A DNA stretch of 64,000 bases, taken from assembly GCF_001423885.1 (NCBI RefSeq), contig NZ_LMPP01000005.1, forward strand, positions 54,285 through 118,284. Reading direction: 5' to 3'. Below are positions 53,885 through 62,587 of the stretch, in pieces (position 1 is the stretch's first letter; each line of letters begins with the position of its first letter). The stretch comes from Rathayibacter sp. Leaf185 (GTDB taxonomy: Bacteria > Actinomycetota > Actinomycetes > Actinomycetales > Microbacteriaceae). The notes below the pieces were generated by a model that worked only from the letters and a program-made list of their open reading frames with translations, made no database searches and was not told the DNA's origin. Both the position numbers and the translations under genes were made by a program.

Positions 53885-54879
53885 CGAAGAGATACACCAT
53901 GGTCGCGCTCGGTCGCCCGGTTCCCGGGTATGCCGAGCTCTGGGAGTCGCAGCCGGAGATCGCCGGGATCGTGCGATTCGAGCATGCGCAGCCGCAGGGG
54001 ATCCGCTGGGGCAGAAGAGCACTCGGACTCGGCGTCGATGCGGCGGTCGTCGCCGTGAAAGCCGTACTGACTGGTCCTCGCCGGTCGTTCCTCGCGCTCA
54101 ATCCGTGGACAGGTGCCGCCCTGCGCCTCCTCGGTCGCCGCGACCTCGCCGTCACCGGCCTGTACGCCCGGGAGGGGTCGCGCAGCTGGAGGATCCTCAG
54201 GCGGTTACTCGGGTCCGCGCCCGTCATCGCCACGGTGGAGGTCGAGGCGGCCGCATGGACGGCCGACGGCGGGCGTGCGGCACACGTGCTCTACGGCACC
54301 GAGTTCCCCTATCCCTCGAAGAGAGAGCACGATGCAGGGCAGCCCCCGAGCCTCTTCGTCGGGGGTTCCTCCGACCGCGATCGAACCGTCGTCGACGCGC
54401 TGATCGCACAGGTCCTCGACTCGCCCGACCCGATCCACCTCACGCTGGCCATCGGACGGGAGTCCTCACCGCTGTCGAACGGAGCAGGGTCCCGAGTCGT
54501 CTCGGTCGGCCCGGTGACACAGGCGGAGTTCGGGCGGCTGATGTCGGAGGCGGATCTGGTGTTCCTCCCCCTGAAAATCGGCGAGCGCGCAGCCGGGCAC
54601 ATGGTCACTGTCGGCGCACTGCAGATCGGAGTCCCCGTCGCGACGACGCCCTCCATCGGGATGAAGGGCTACATCGACGGTGTCTTCGTCCGGGTCGTGC
54701 GTGGCGGCGACACCCTCCTCGCCGACCTCCTGGTCATCGCGAGGGAGATGCGCACCCGCACGAGCGAGATCAGGGCGCACTGGGCGGCCACTCACAGTCG
54801 CACAGTGAACGCCCGAGCCGTTCTGGACGCGCTCGCGGCTCTCGAGCAGGCCTCGAGCACAGGTACAGGACGACGGTGA
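53881..54879 (+). CDS. Glycosyltransferase-like protein of the polysaccharide operon
   Basis: A 332-residue protein, last of the five coupled genes. It resembles GT-B glycosyltransferases: SFLALNPWTGAALRLLGRRD in the N-terminal half, HVLYGTEFPYPSKREHD, and a C-terminal half with LFVGGSSDRDRTVVDALI, FGRLMSEADLVFLPLKIGERAAGHMVTVGALQIGVPVATTPSIGMKGYI (core GHMVTVGALQIGVPVATT). No membrane helix. The ATG at 53881 overlaps the preceding stop (ATGA); another ATG four codons earlier is possible. Its stop lies 9 nt from the convergent gene at 54889. Activity and sugar are unknown. Confidence 0.65.
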   Translation: MTKRYTMVALGRPVPGYAELWESQPEIAGIVRFEHAQPQGIRWGRRALGLGVDAAVVAVKAVLTGPRRSFLALNPWTGAALRLLGRRDLAVTGLYAREGSRSWRILRRLLGSAPVIATVEVEAAAWTADGGRAAHVLYGTEFPYPSKREHDAGQPPSLFVGGSSDRDRTVVDALIAQVLDSPDPIHLTLAIGRESSPLSNGAGSRVVSVGPVTQAEFGRLMSEADLVFLPLKIGERAAGHMVTVGALQIGVPVATTPSIGMKGYIDGVFVRVVRGGDTLLADLLVIAREMRTRTSEIRAHWAATHSRTVNARAVLDALAALEQASSTGTGRR

Positions 54880-54888
54880 CGATCGCCG

Positions 54889-55770
54889 TCAGCGCCGGAC
54901 GTGCACCGGCGGAACAGGACGATCGATCGCCGCGGTCAGAGCCTGAAGGTCCTCAGCGGAGTAGGTCGCCGCGATCTGCCTGTCGTTGCCTCCTGAATCG
55001 ACGTTCGCCGAGAACAGGCCCTTCGTACGCGATCCTCTGACGGGCAGGAACTCGGACTCGGCAAGGGCATCGATGCGCAGCACAGGTCGTCGATCCCGAA
55101 CCGCGGTCGAATGGAGCCAGACGTCGTCGGCGAACGGCGCGACAGCCGTGAAGGCATCCCCACGGGCACGGAGGACGGAGAGGAACGCCGGCGGGTAGAG
55201 CACGCCGCCGACACCGACGGCGAAGTTCCGGAGGGAGAGGGTGCCCGGATCCGCGCTCCTCCACTCCCGGTAGGGGGCGAGCGTTCCCTCTCCGACGACG
55301 ACCCGATGAGCTCGATGAGCGATCACGGCGTCGGGATGCTCCTCGTGCGCCGCGGTGAGCTCCAGGAGCCAACGCGTCGGGTAGAGGGTGTCATCGTCCG
55401 CTGTCACCAGCGGTAGACGGTGATCCTCGATGCTCATGGCGTAGGGGAAGTACTTCTTGTGCGGTCCGAGGTCGGGTGTTCGCTCGATCTCGAGACCACG
55501 GGCGCGCAAGCGTCGGAGCCCAGGAGTCGGCCGCGCGAGAGAGTTGTCCTCATCGAGCCAGAGGATCAGTCGGCCAGGCCGCTGAGTGCCTCGCGCAATA
55601 CTCTCGATCGCGAGATGCACCAGGATCGTGCGCCTGCCATAGGTCGTGAGGGAGACCACCGGCCCGCCCGGAGCGGTCACTCGTCGTCGTCCGAGCATGT
55701 TGCGTGCCTGCGCCGCGATCATCGCTGTGACGATCCGGATGTTCCGCCCGAGTGGACTCCAGCGGTTCAT
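54889..55770 (-). CDS. Glycosyltransferase, GT-A fold with DDD motif
   Basis: A 293-residue protein resembling polysaccharide-type glycosyltransferases. It starts with a basic/hydrophobic segment (RNIRIVTAMIAAQARNML), then VVSLTTYGRRTILVHLAIESIARG (core VSLTTYGRR), LILWLDEDNSLARP, GPHKKYFPYAMS and the metal-binding VTADDDTLYPTRWL (near 131-144). FADDVWLHSTAVRDR near 235-249 is a probable second acidic motif. The TTYG and ADDDT patterns are those of the family annotated as capsular polysaccharide transferases. The long frame reading on to 57324 on this strand is a shadow of the polymerase gene. GAGGA is 2-3 nt before the ATG, rather close. Confidence 0.68.
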   Translation of the reverse strand: MNRWSPLGRNIRIVTAMIAAQARNMLGRRRVTAPGGPVVSLTTYGRRTILVHLAIESIARGTQRPGRLILWLDEDNSLARPTPGLRRLRARGLEIERTPDLGPHKKYFPYAMSIEDHRLPLVTADDDTLYPTRWLLELTAAHEEHPDAVIAHRAHRVVVGEGTLAPYREWRSADPGTLSLRNFAVGVGGVLYPPAFLSVLRARGDAFTAVAPFADDVWLHSTAVRDRRPVLRIDALAESEFLPVRGSRTKGLFSANVDSGGNDRQIAATYSAEDLQALTAAIDRPVPPVHVRR

Positions 55771-55983
55771 GGTCCTCGCGATCGATCTAGGGGGCCGACG
55801 AAGAGTGGTCCCGCGCGAGACTCCCGACCGGGCGATCGACCGAGCCGAATCTAAGGCATTCCTCGGGCGCACTCCGCGAGTGGCGCGAGACGACGCCTCC
55901 GGCAGGTGCTCTCGCGACAATGGTCGCGGCACGGCGGCCGGCGCATCGGTCGCACGCCTCGATGCACGAGAGAGGACCTGCTC

Positions 55984-57429
55984 ATGCAGCTCGCCCTGTG
56001 GGTCGCCCTGGCGCTCCTGCTCTCCTTGATCTGCTCTCGGCGACTCCTCCTCCCCGTCTCCGTCGTGCTGCTCACCACCCTCCTCGTACCGGTGGTTGCG
56101 AGCGGTGTGATCGTCGGTGGCGGGCTTCCCGGCCTGGCGGGCATGTACCCCTCGACCTACTTCATCATGGTGCTCGCCGGGTCGCAGGTGCTCCTGCGAC
56201 TCCGGGAGTACGTTGCAGATCTCGCTCAGTCGGTCCCTCTGGTCCTCGCACTCGTGCTCTTCATCGGGGCAGCGCTCGTCTTCACCTACTTCACCACCCG
56301 GATCGCGGGACTCTCCTTCGTCTTGAACCAGATCGTGGCTCCGGTTCTGCTGTTCGCGGTGATCCGGCGCGCGCTCGCCGACGATCCCCGCGCAGGCCGC
56401 TCCCTCGCGCTCGTCGTCGTCGCCGGCGGGGCCTACGAGAGCGTCGTCTCGATCCTCGTCTGGTCGGGAACGATCCCCCAGCCTTTCGCGGCCTCCTACG
56501 AGAACTACTACTGGTTCACCGAGGAGTTCACACGAGCGCTCGGAACGACTGACCACCCGCTCGTCCTCAGTGTCCTGCTCGTCGCAGCCGTCGCGCTCCT
56601 GATCACAGTGAAGAACTCGGCGCTGCGGACCGGCCTCGCCGTCCTCTTCCTCGTCGCGATCGTCCTGACGCAGTCGCGGACGGGTCTGCTGCTCTCCCTG
56701 GTAGCACTCGGCTTCCTCCTGCTCAGGAGCCGCTCCTCGTTGCAGGCCAGGCTGGTCCTGCTCCTGGGACTCCTCGTAGCGGGGGGCATCTACACGAACA
56801 GCGCGCTCACCGAAGGCATCTCGGAGAAGTTCGTCGACGACGGAGGTTCCGGTGCTGTGCGCGGCATCGCGATCGAGTACGTGTTCAGCCGCTTCCAGGA
56901 CTACGCAGTGCTGGGGCTCGGCCCGGGGTCCGCCTCGCGCTTCGCCACGGAGGCCGGTCTCGGGACGAGCCTCGAGAATCCGCTCCTCATCTACTCGATC
57001 GAGTACGGCGCAGCCTTCGCTCTGATCTACTTCGGAGCGCAGTTCCTCCTGCCGCTGATGGCTCGTCGGTCCGCCAGGTCGGTCCCCGGGGCGCGGCTGT
57101 GCGCCCTCCTGGTCCTGATCGCCGTTCAGACGTTCAGCTCCGTCTCCACGTCCAACTCCCTGGGAGTGGTCGTCTGGGCGCTTCTCGCGATCGCCTCGCC
57201 GCCGCTCACCACCGTCGAGCCGGCACCGAGAACGGCCGAGCGTCGCGTGGCGCGGACTCACAGGCCGCCCGGCTCCGTGTGGAGCCCCCCGGCTGCAGTC
57301 CGGATCCGCCCGAGTCCCTCGCACTCGGCCGGCCGCCGATCAGCGCTGCCGGCGAAGACGCCCCTGGAACCGAGACAGGGCGCGCCTGATCTCCACGAGA
57401 TCGCTCCGACGGAGCCCGACGAACGCTGA
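55984..57429 (+). CDS. Wzy-like O-antigen/exopolysaccharide polymerase
   Basis: A 481-residue membrane protein with about 10-11 hydrophobic helices from the first residue (QLALWVALALLLSLI) to about 400. The ligase/polymerase hallmark is present: a run of helices, ILTQSRTGLLLSLVALGFLLL (the T-Q-S-R-T-G motif of the Wzy_C family), then a large exterior loop (about 270-330: SEKFVDDGGSGAVRGIAIEY, GLGPGSASRFATE). It would polymerise lipid-linked repeat units. The last 70 residues are a polar Arg/Pro/Ser-rich tail, of which the final 30 codons overlap the flippase gene on the other strand. ATG 55984 follows GAGAGGA by about 7 nt. Confidence 0.82.
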   Translation: MQLALWVALALLLSLICSRRLLLPVSVVLLTTLLVPVVASGVIVGGGLPGLAGMYPSTYFIMVLAGSQVLLRLREYVADLAQSVPLVLALVLFIGAALVFTYFTTRIAGLSFVLNQIVAPVLLFAVIRRALADDPRAGRSLALVVVAGGAYESVVSILVWSGTIPQPFAASYENYYWFTEEFTRALGTTDHPLVLSVLLVAAVALLITVKNSALRTGLAVLFLVAIVLTQSRTGLLLSLVALGFLLLRSRSSLQARLVLLLGLLVAGGIYTNSALTEGISEKFVDDGGSGAVRGIAIEYVFSRFQDYAVLGLGPGSASRFATEAGLGTSLENPLLIYSIEYGAAFALIYFGAQFLLPLMARRSARSVPGARLCALLVLIAVQTFSSVSTSNSLGVVVWALLAIASPPLTTVEPAPRTAERRVARTHRPPGSVWSPPAAVRIRPSPSHSAGRRSALPAKTPLEPRQGAPDLHEIAPTEPDER

Positions 57430-58707
57430 TGCCCTCACACCCAGCAGGCGTTGCAACCAGATCAGATTGGCACCTCCGGCGATCGCGTTGCCCAGGAGGG
57501 TCGCCGATGCCGCACCGAGAGCGCCGTGAGTCGGAACGAGCACGACAACGCCGACGATGTTCGCGATGAGACCGAGGATGATCGAGTACGAACGCAGTTC
57601 GGGCCTTCCTCGTGCCGAGAGGGCCACTCCCGCCATCGAACCAGGGGTACCGATCACAACGGCTCCGAGAAGAACGAGAGCTGCGGGGATCGACTGCTCG
57701 AAGCCGGCTCCGAACAACGGCCCGACCCACAGGGGCGCGCTGCCTCCTATGACTACGGCCAGCCCCGCCGCCAGCGCTGTCGCCAAGCGTGACCCGCGCG
57801 TGATCATCGCATCGTCGCGATTCTGCGCATCGGCGGTGAGCATCACGGCAGCGATCGCCGTATTGAGCACGAAGGTGACCTCGCTGATGTTCACCGCCGT
57901 CGAATAGAGCCCGAGCTGGTAGGTGCTGGAGAGCGATGTCATGAGGACCTGGTCGAGACGGGACAGGAGGATGCCGGAGAGGGACCCCATCCAGACTCGC
58001 GAGCCGTAGGAGACCATCGCGGACCAGGGTGCAGGCTCGCGTTCCGCGGCATCCCCCGCTCGCATCACCGCGAGGACCCTGATGTATGCAACCGCACCGA
58101 CGAGGGGCGACAGAACCAGCACCAGGAACGCCGAGAACGGAGTGAGGAGTCCGAGTACCGCCAGAAGGGCGATCGGGACGAATCGGAAGAGGGCTGCGAT
58201 CAGCCTCTCGTTCGTGATCGCGTGCCAGCGGTTCACTCCAGCAGCCACGCCCCGGAGTCCCGCGACCAGGATCGCGGGAACGACGGCGGCGGCGGACAAC
58301 ACCATCAGGTGCTCCACGGTCTGATCTCCCCCCGAGAGGACGGGAGCTCCGAAGCAGATCACGAGCGCCGCGATCCCACCGGCCGCGGCGAGGAGGACGA
58401 CGGCGCGGAGGAAGGTCGCGCGTGCAGCCGCGGGGCGCCGCGCGAGAAGGAAGGTCAGGGCTTCCGGGATCCCGACCGTTCCGGCGACGACTGCGAGCAG
58501 GTAGGGCGCGGTGACAGCGGCGACCTCTCCGCGGCCCTCCACTCCGAGGGCATGTCCGAGGATCGGAGCGGTCGCGAACGCGGCGAGCGGTGCCATGAGG
58601 TTGCCGATCGAAGCGACTGCGATGTCCCGCGCCATTCTGGGCGCAGGCGCGGGATGGCCGCTCCTGCTGGTCTCGTCAGAAGCGGGTGCCGGATCGTCCT
58701 GTGTCAC
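57340..58707 (-). CDS. Wzx-like polysaccharide flippase
   Basis: A 455-residue MOP-superfamily transporter with about 12-14 hydrophobic segments. The start ARDIAVASIGNLMAPLAAFATAPILGHALGVEGRGEVAAVTA (core LGVEGRGEVAAV) is the classic first two helices of Wzx/oligosaccharide flippases; LSRLDQVLMTSLSSTYQLGLYSTAVNISEV in the middle is another conserved block. It should flip undecaprenyl-linked repeat units outward for the polymerase. Its 3' end overlaps the 3' end of the polymerase gene by 90 bp in antisense. The GTG start is distant from the nearest AGGAGG (about 13 nt), so it is less certain. Confidence 0.85.
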   Translation of the reverse strand: MTQDDPAPASDETSRSGHPAPAPRMARDIAVASIGNLMAPLAAFATAPILGHALGVEGRGEVAAVTAPYLLAVVAGTVGIPEALTFLLARRPAAARATFLRAVVLLAAAGGIAALVICFGAPVLSGGDQTVEHLMVLSAAAVVPAILVAGLRGVAAGVNRWHAITNERLIAALFRFVPIALLAVLGLLTPFSAFLVLVLSPLVGAVAYIRVLAVMRAGDAAEREPAPWSAMVSYGSRVWMGSLSGILLSRLDQVLMTSLSSTYQLGLYSTAVNISEVTFVLNTAIAAVMLTADAQNRDDAMITRGSRLATALAAGLAVVIGGSAPLWVGPLFGAGFEQSIPAALVLLGAVVIGTPGSMAGVALSARGRPELRSYSIILGLIANIVGVVVLVPTHGALGAASATLLGNAIAGGANLIWLQRLLGVRASAFVGLRRSDLVEIRRALSRFQGRLRRQR

Positions 58708-59044
58708 GGTGGCTGGTGGTCCCTCCTGGTGCTCCTCCGCCGACCGGAGAGCCGACGGACGCCGGCGAAACGCCGGCAGGACGTGGACCCGCGGGGAGTC
58801 TGAACGGCGACGCGGAACGGGTCGGACGACCGACGCCGCGCGGGATCCGGAAGAAGACTCGAACGCGCTCCGCTACCGTGTCCATATAACGAGACTATCT
58901 CGGGTTCTCCGTTCGATCGGCCGTGAAACGAGCCGCGCGTCCACGAACGGTCCAGCCGGCACTCCCCGTTCTCCGTTCAGGAGGGTCGGGAGGCGCGCTC
59001 GCCACCGACGGCCTCGGGTTCCGACTCAGTACTGGGGGCAGACG
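58708..59044. other. Divergent upstream region of flippase and lyase genes
   Basis: No gene is supported. The only A/T-rich spot in the region (catataacgagactat, near 58884-58898) includes the inverted repeat cgaga-cta-tctcg at 58890-58902 and is the best candidate for a promoter or operator serving one or both genes. Confidence 0.5.
58890..58902. promoter_or_regulatory. Small inverted repeat, possible operator
   Basis: cgagactatctcg: 5-bp arms with a 3-nt centre in the A/T-rich patch of the divergent region. Confidence 0.3.
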
Positions 59045-62000
59045 ATGCGCGCATTTCTCCTTCGACGGGTGCCGACGTCCGCCGCGATGCGCGGCAGACG
59101 ACTGAGGCGCGGACCTGGTCGCGCAGTGTCGTCCCTGCTCGCAGCAGTTCTCGCAGCGACGATCCTGGTCGCACCGCCTGCACCCGCCTCGGCCGTCACC
59201 GGTGCGCCCCTCGACGGCCTCACGGCCGGAGCAGTGTCGACCAGCCACCCCCGACTGATCCTCACGGACGCGAAGCTCGCCGAGCTCAAGGCCCGGGTCG
59301 TCACGGACCCCACCTCGATGACCTGGTACTCGCGGATCACCACGAACGCGCAGAGCGACCTCACCGCGGCAGTCGTGGGCTACGACAAGTCGAGCGGTGA
59401 CCTTCTGCCCGTCGCGAGGAGTCTCATCTCCCGCACCTACGACCTCGCGCTGATGTACCGCATGACGGGCGAAGCCCGTTACGCGGAGTCACTGTGGTCG
59501 AATCTCGCCGCCGCTGCCGCTTTTCCGGACTGGAACCCGGGCCACTTCATCGACACCGCCGAGATCGCCCACGCCGTCGCGATCGGCTACGACTGGCTCT
59601 ACCCGTACTGGTCCTCGAGCCGGCGAGCGACTCTGCAGAACGCGATCGCGCAGAAGGGCCTCGCGGCCGCAGTCGCTTCGTCCCGATCGACATCGAACGG
59701 CTGGACCGCTGTCGGCAGCAATTGGAACCTCGTCGGCAACGGCGGTATCGGAACAGCCGCACTCGCGATCGCCCGAGAGGATCCGACGCTGGCTGATCAG
59801 GTCTTCACCGTGATGAGGGGCAGCATCTCCTACGGGCTCGCCTCCTACGGGCCCGACGGCGGTTACTCCGAAGGGGTCACGTACTGGGCGTACGGCACGA
59901 GCTACCTCACGACCCTGATAGCAGGGCTCAGGAGCAGCACGGGATCGGACAGGAATCTCCTGACCACGCCCGGGCTGGCCTCGACCGCGCAGTTCGCCCT
60001 CGCGATGGCCGGGCCGTCAGGCCTCTCCTTCAACGTCGGCGACAGCTTCGCCAACGAGTCGCTGACGACCGCGCTGCTCGGTCTCGAGAGCGCCTTCGGC
60101 GACTACGGGTCCCGCTCACTCTCGGTCACCGGGTCGATGGGTCGCATCACCGACGACGCCAACGTCCGCTCGCTGATCTGGCTCACTCCGCGATCGACCG
60201 AGGATGTCCTCGAGGACACCGCAGCGCAGCCTCTCGATCGCACCTACTCCGCGGCCGGCCTGACCGCTCTCCGGGGTGCATGGAACGAGGACCAGACGAA
60301 CTGGGTCGCTCTCCGGGCGGGCAATGCGAGCGTGTCGAACGGCCACGACGATCTCGACGCAGGCTCGTTCGTCCTCGATGCCCTGGGCGAGAACTGGGCC
60401 GTGGAACTGGGGCCCGACGATTACAGGCTCCCCGGATACTTCACCGACTCCGACGCGGGCAGATGGTCCTATTACAGGAAGCGCGCGGAGGGTCAGAACA
60501 CGCTGGTGATGGATCCCACCGTCAAGGGAGGCGCCTCGAAGCCGAGCTCCGCGACGACCGCGATCGTGCGGTCGGACCCGATGGGGTCGGCGGCCGTCTC
60601 GACCCTGACCTCGGCGTATCCGGGCCTGGCGACCTCGTGGCGGCGCGGCATTCAGCTTGCGGACAGCCGCAACCGGATCATCGTGCAGGACGAGGTGACG
60701 GCGTCCAGGACGGTCCCCTCCTGGTGGTTCATGCACACGAAGGCCGATGTCGCGATCTCAGCCGATGGTCGAAGCGCCACCCTCAGTCAGAACGGCAAGC
60801 AGCTCGTCGCTCGGATCGCTGCTCCTTCGGCGGCTCTCTTCACCCTCATGGACGCCGTCCCGCTCGGCGGAAGTCCCGGACCTGTCGGCCAGGCCGCGAA
60901 CAACGGCACGAAGAAGCTGGCGATCCAGCTCCCCGCAGCGACGTCCTACACGGTCTCAGTGGAGTTCACCCCGCTCAGAGAGGGCGCCACGCTCCCGGCG
61001 CTCATGCCGGTGCGGGCTCTGTCGGCATGGTCTCCTTCGGGGCCGGAGCCCGCCCGTCTCACCTCCCTCCGCGTCGACGGGCGACCGCTGGCGTCCTTCG
61101 ACCCCGTCACGCAGGCGTACGACTATCCGACGCCCGCGACCGGCACTGTGCCTGTGGTGACCGCCACAGGAGCGAGCGGCACCGCCGTCTCCGTGACACA
61201 GGCGACCTCGCTCCCGGGAGTCGCGAAGGTCCGCGTCTCCCTGGCCGGGCGGACGAACGCTGTCATCCTGGTCCACTTCATCCGAGGGCCGGTGCCGGTC
61301 GCCTCCGTGACCGCCTCGACGGATGCCATCGGGGCCAGGGCGACGCTCGACGGGAGCATCGCCACCGGGTGGCGGGCGACAGGAGACCACTTCCTCCAGT
61401 ACGACTTCGGCAAGGCCCAGCCCGTGTCCCACGCCCGGATCTTCTGGCCGAGTCGGCCCTCTCCGGACGCTGCCTTCGAAGTCCTCGAATCGCCGGACGG
61501 AGTGACGTGGTGGACGATGTACACCGGCAAAGTCGCCTTCCTCGAATCGATGGCCTGGGCCTCGAGCCAGATCGGCATCAAGTCGGTGAGGTACGTGAAG
61601 GTCGTGACCCACGGTGTCCCGGCGGACAGGAGTGCCGCGATCAACGAGGTCCGGTTCTACAGTGACCAGTCAGGGGGGCGGGTCATCGCACCCACGCCGC
61701 ACTACTCGGCGACTGCGACGGGGCTGGACGCACCGCTGGAGCTCGGAGCGAGCAGCCGTCTCGGATACTCGCTGACCGCCCCCTCGGGGGCGGCCGCCGC
61801 TGCGAGCAGCGTCAGCTATGCCTCCTCCGACGCGAGTGTCGCGGCCATCGACTCCGCTGGACTCGTAACAGGACGCAAGGGCGGAAGCGCGCGGGTGACC
61901 GCGACGGTCATTGTGGGTCGGGAGACTCTGATCGTCTCGCGGACCGTCACCGTCGTCGACTCGAGCCTCGTCCGCCTCGTCGCCACAGATGACGGCTACG

Positions 62001-62476
62001 TCCAGGGAGGCACGCCGGCGAACACGAACTTCAAGACGGCGTGGAAGATGTACGTGCAGCACTCGTCCCAGTACCCGCAGTTCGACCGGTACACCTACTT
62101 CGCCTTCGACGCGTCGTCATTGGCGGGCAAGGAGATCGAGTCGGCGCGCCTGGTCTTCACCGGCCAGACAGCGAGCACTCTGGAGGGGCCGGTGACGCTC
62201 TCCGCCCACGCCGTCACCACGCCCTGGACCTCCGCGACACTGACCTACAACAACCGACCTGCCATGAACGCCAGAGTCGGCTCCACGTCCGTCTCGGGAG
62301 GCACCGCTCAGCGGGTGATCGACGTCACCGACTACGTTCGCCTCCTCCGAGGCGGACCGCTGTCTCTGGGCATGACCGCCGAGGACACCGCCGACCTCAA
62401 GGGAAGGCTCTTCGAGATCGCGAGCGTCCGCTCCCCCGACAAGCCCTCTCTCGAGATCCGGCTGAAGCGGCCGTGA
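59045..62476 (+). CDS. Secreted polysaccharide lyase, heparinase II/III-like, multidomain
   Basis: A 1143-residue exported protein. It starts with an Arg-rich signal peptide ending near residue 50 (PPAPASA), then a helical toroid (about 65-330: RLILTDAKLAELKARV, HFIDTAEIAHAVAIGYDWLYPYW, GSNWNLVGNGGIGTAAL, PDGGYSEGVTYWAYG) and a heparinase II/III-type beta-sandwich with NGHDDLDAGSFVLDALGENW (432 onward). Accessory domains follow: a cadherin-like beta sandwich (about 671-752), an F5/8-type discoidin carbohydrate-binding domain (753-872), a Big2-type Ig domain (898-972) and a DNRLRE-like domain (975-1142). It likely cleaves uronic-acid-containing polymer, either to trim the polymer of this locus or to degrade a foreign one. 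Confidence 0.83.
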   Translation: MRAFLLRRVPTSAAMRGRRLRRGPGRAVSSLLAAVLAATILVAPPAPASAVTGAPLDGLTAGAVSTSHPRLILTDAKLAELKARVVTDPTSMTWYSRITTNAQSDLTAAVVGYDKSSGDLLPVARSLISRTYDLALMYRMTGEARYAESLWSNLAAAAAFPDWNPGHFIDTAEIAHAVAIGYDWLYPYWSSSRRATLQNAIAQKGLAAAVASSRSTSNGWTAVGSNWNLVGNGGIGTAALAIAREDPTLADQVFTVMRGSISYGLASYGPDGGYSEGVTYWAYGTSYLTTLIAGLRSSTGSDRNLLTTPGLASTAQFALAMAGPSGLSFNVGDSFANESLTTALLGLESAFGDYGSRSLSVTGSMGRITDDANVRSLIWLTPRSTEDVLEDTAAQPLDRTYSAAGLTALRGAWNEDQTNWVALRAGNASVSNGHDDLDAGSFVLDALGENWAVELGPDDYRLPGYFTDSDAGRWSYYRKRAEGQNTLVMDPTVKGGASKPSSATTAIVRSDPMGSAAVSTLTSAYPGLATSWRRGIQLADSRNRIIVQDEVTASRTVPSWWFMHTKADVAISADGRSATLSQNGKQLVARIAAPSAALFTLMDAVPLGGSPGPVGQAANNGTKKLAIQLPAATSYTVSVEFTPLREGATLPALMPVRALSAWSPSGPEPARLTSLRVDGRPLASFDPVTQAYDYPTPATGTVPVVTATGASGTAVSVTQATSLPGVAKVRVSLAGRTNAVILVHFIRGPVPVASVTASTDAIGARATLDGSIATGWRATGDHFLQYDFGKAQPVSHARIFWPSRPSPDAAFEVLESPDGVTWWTMYTGKVAFLESMAWASSQIGIKSVRYVKVVTHGVPADRSAAINEVRFYSDQSGGRVIAPTPHYSATATGLDAPLELGASSRLGYSLTAPSGAAAAASSVSYASSDASVAAIDSAGLVTGRKGGSARVTATVIVGRETLIVSRTVTVVDSSLVRLVATDDGYVQGGTPANTNFKTAWKMYVQHSSQYPQFDRYTYFAFDASSLAGKEIESARLVFTGQTASTLEGPVTLSAHAVTTPWTSATLTYNNRPAMNARVGSTSVSGGTAQRVIDVTDYVRLLRGGPLSLGMTAEDTADLKGRLFEIASVRSPDKPSLEIRLKRP

Positions 62477-62587
62477 CGCCGAGCTGACGCGGTCATCCTT
62501 CCCGAGCCCGCACCAGTCATCGCGACCAGCGGCCGAGAACCCGCTCAGCGGTCGCTCCTCGATCCTGCCCACGAGCCACCAGTGGAT

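Noticed and set aside
54889..57324. 811-codon minus-strand frame reading through the polymerase gene
   Set aside because: Only the last 293 codons (from ATG 55770) resemble a protein family; the rest is the mirror of the Wzy-like gene.
58511..59044. 178-codon upstream extension of the lyase gene
   Set aside because: It would bury the signal peptide, overlaps the flippase start on the other strand and is low complexity; ATG 59045 gives a proper secretion signal.
62520..62587. Possible bidirectional terminator between the lyase and GT2 genes
   Set aside because: Only short, mutually exclusive stems (5-6 bp) can be drawn around 62521-62552; not enough to claim a terminator.
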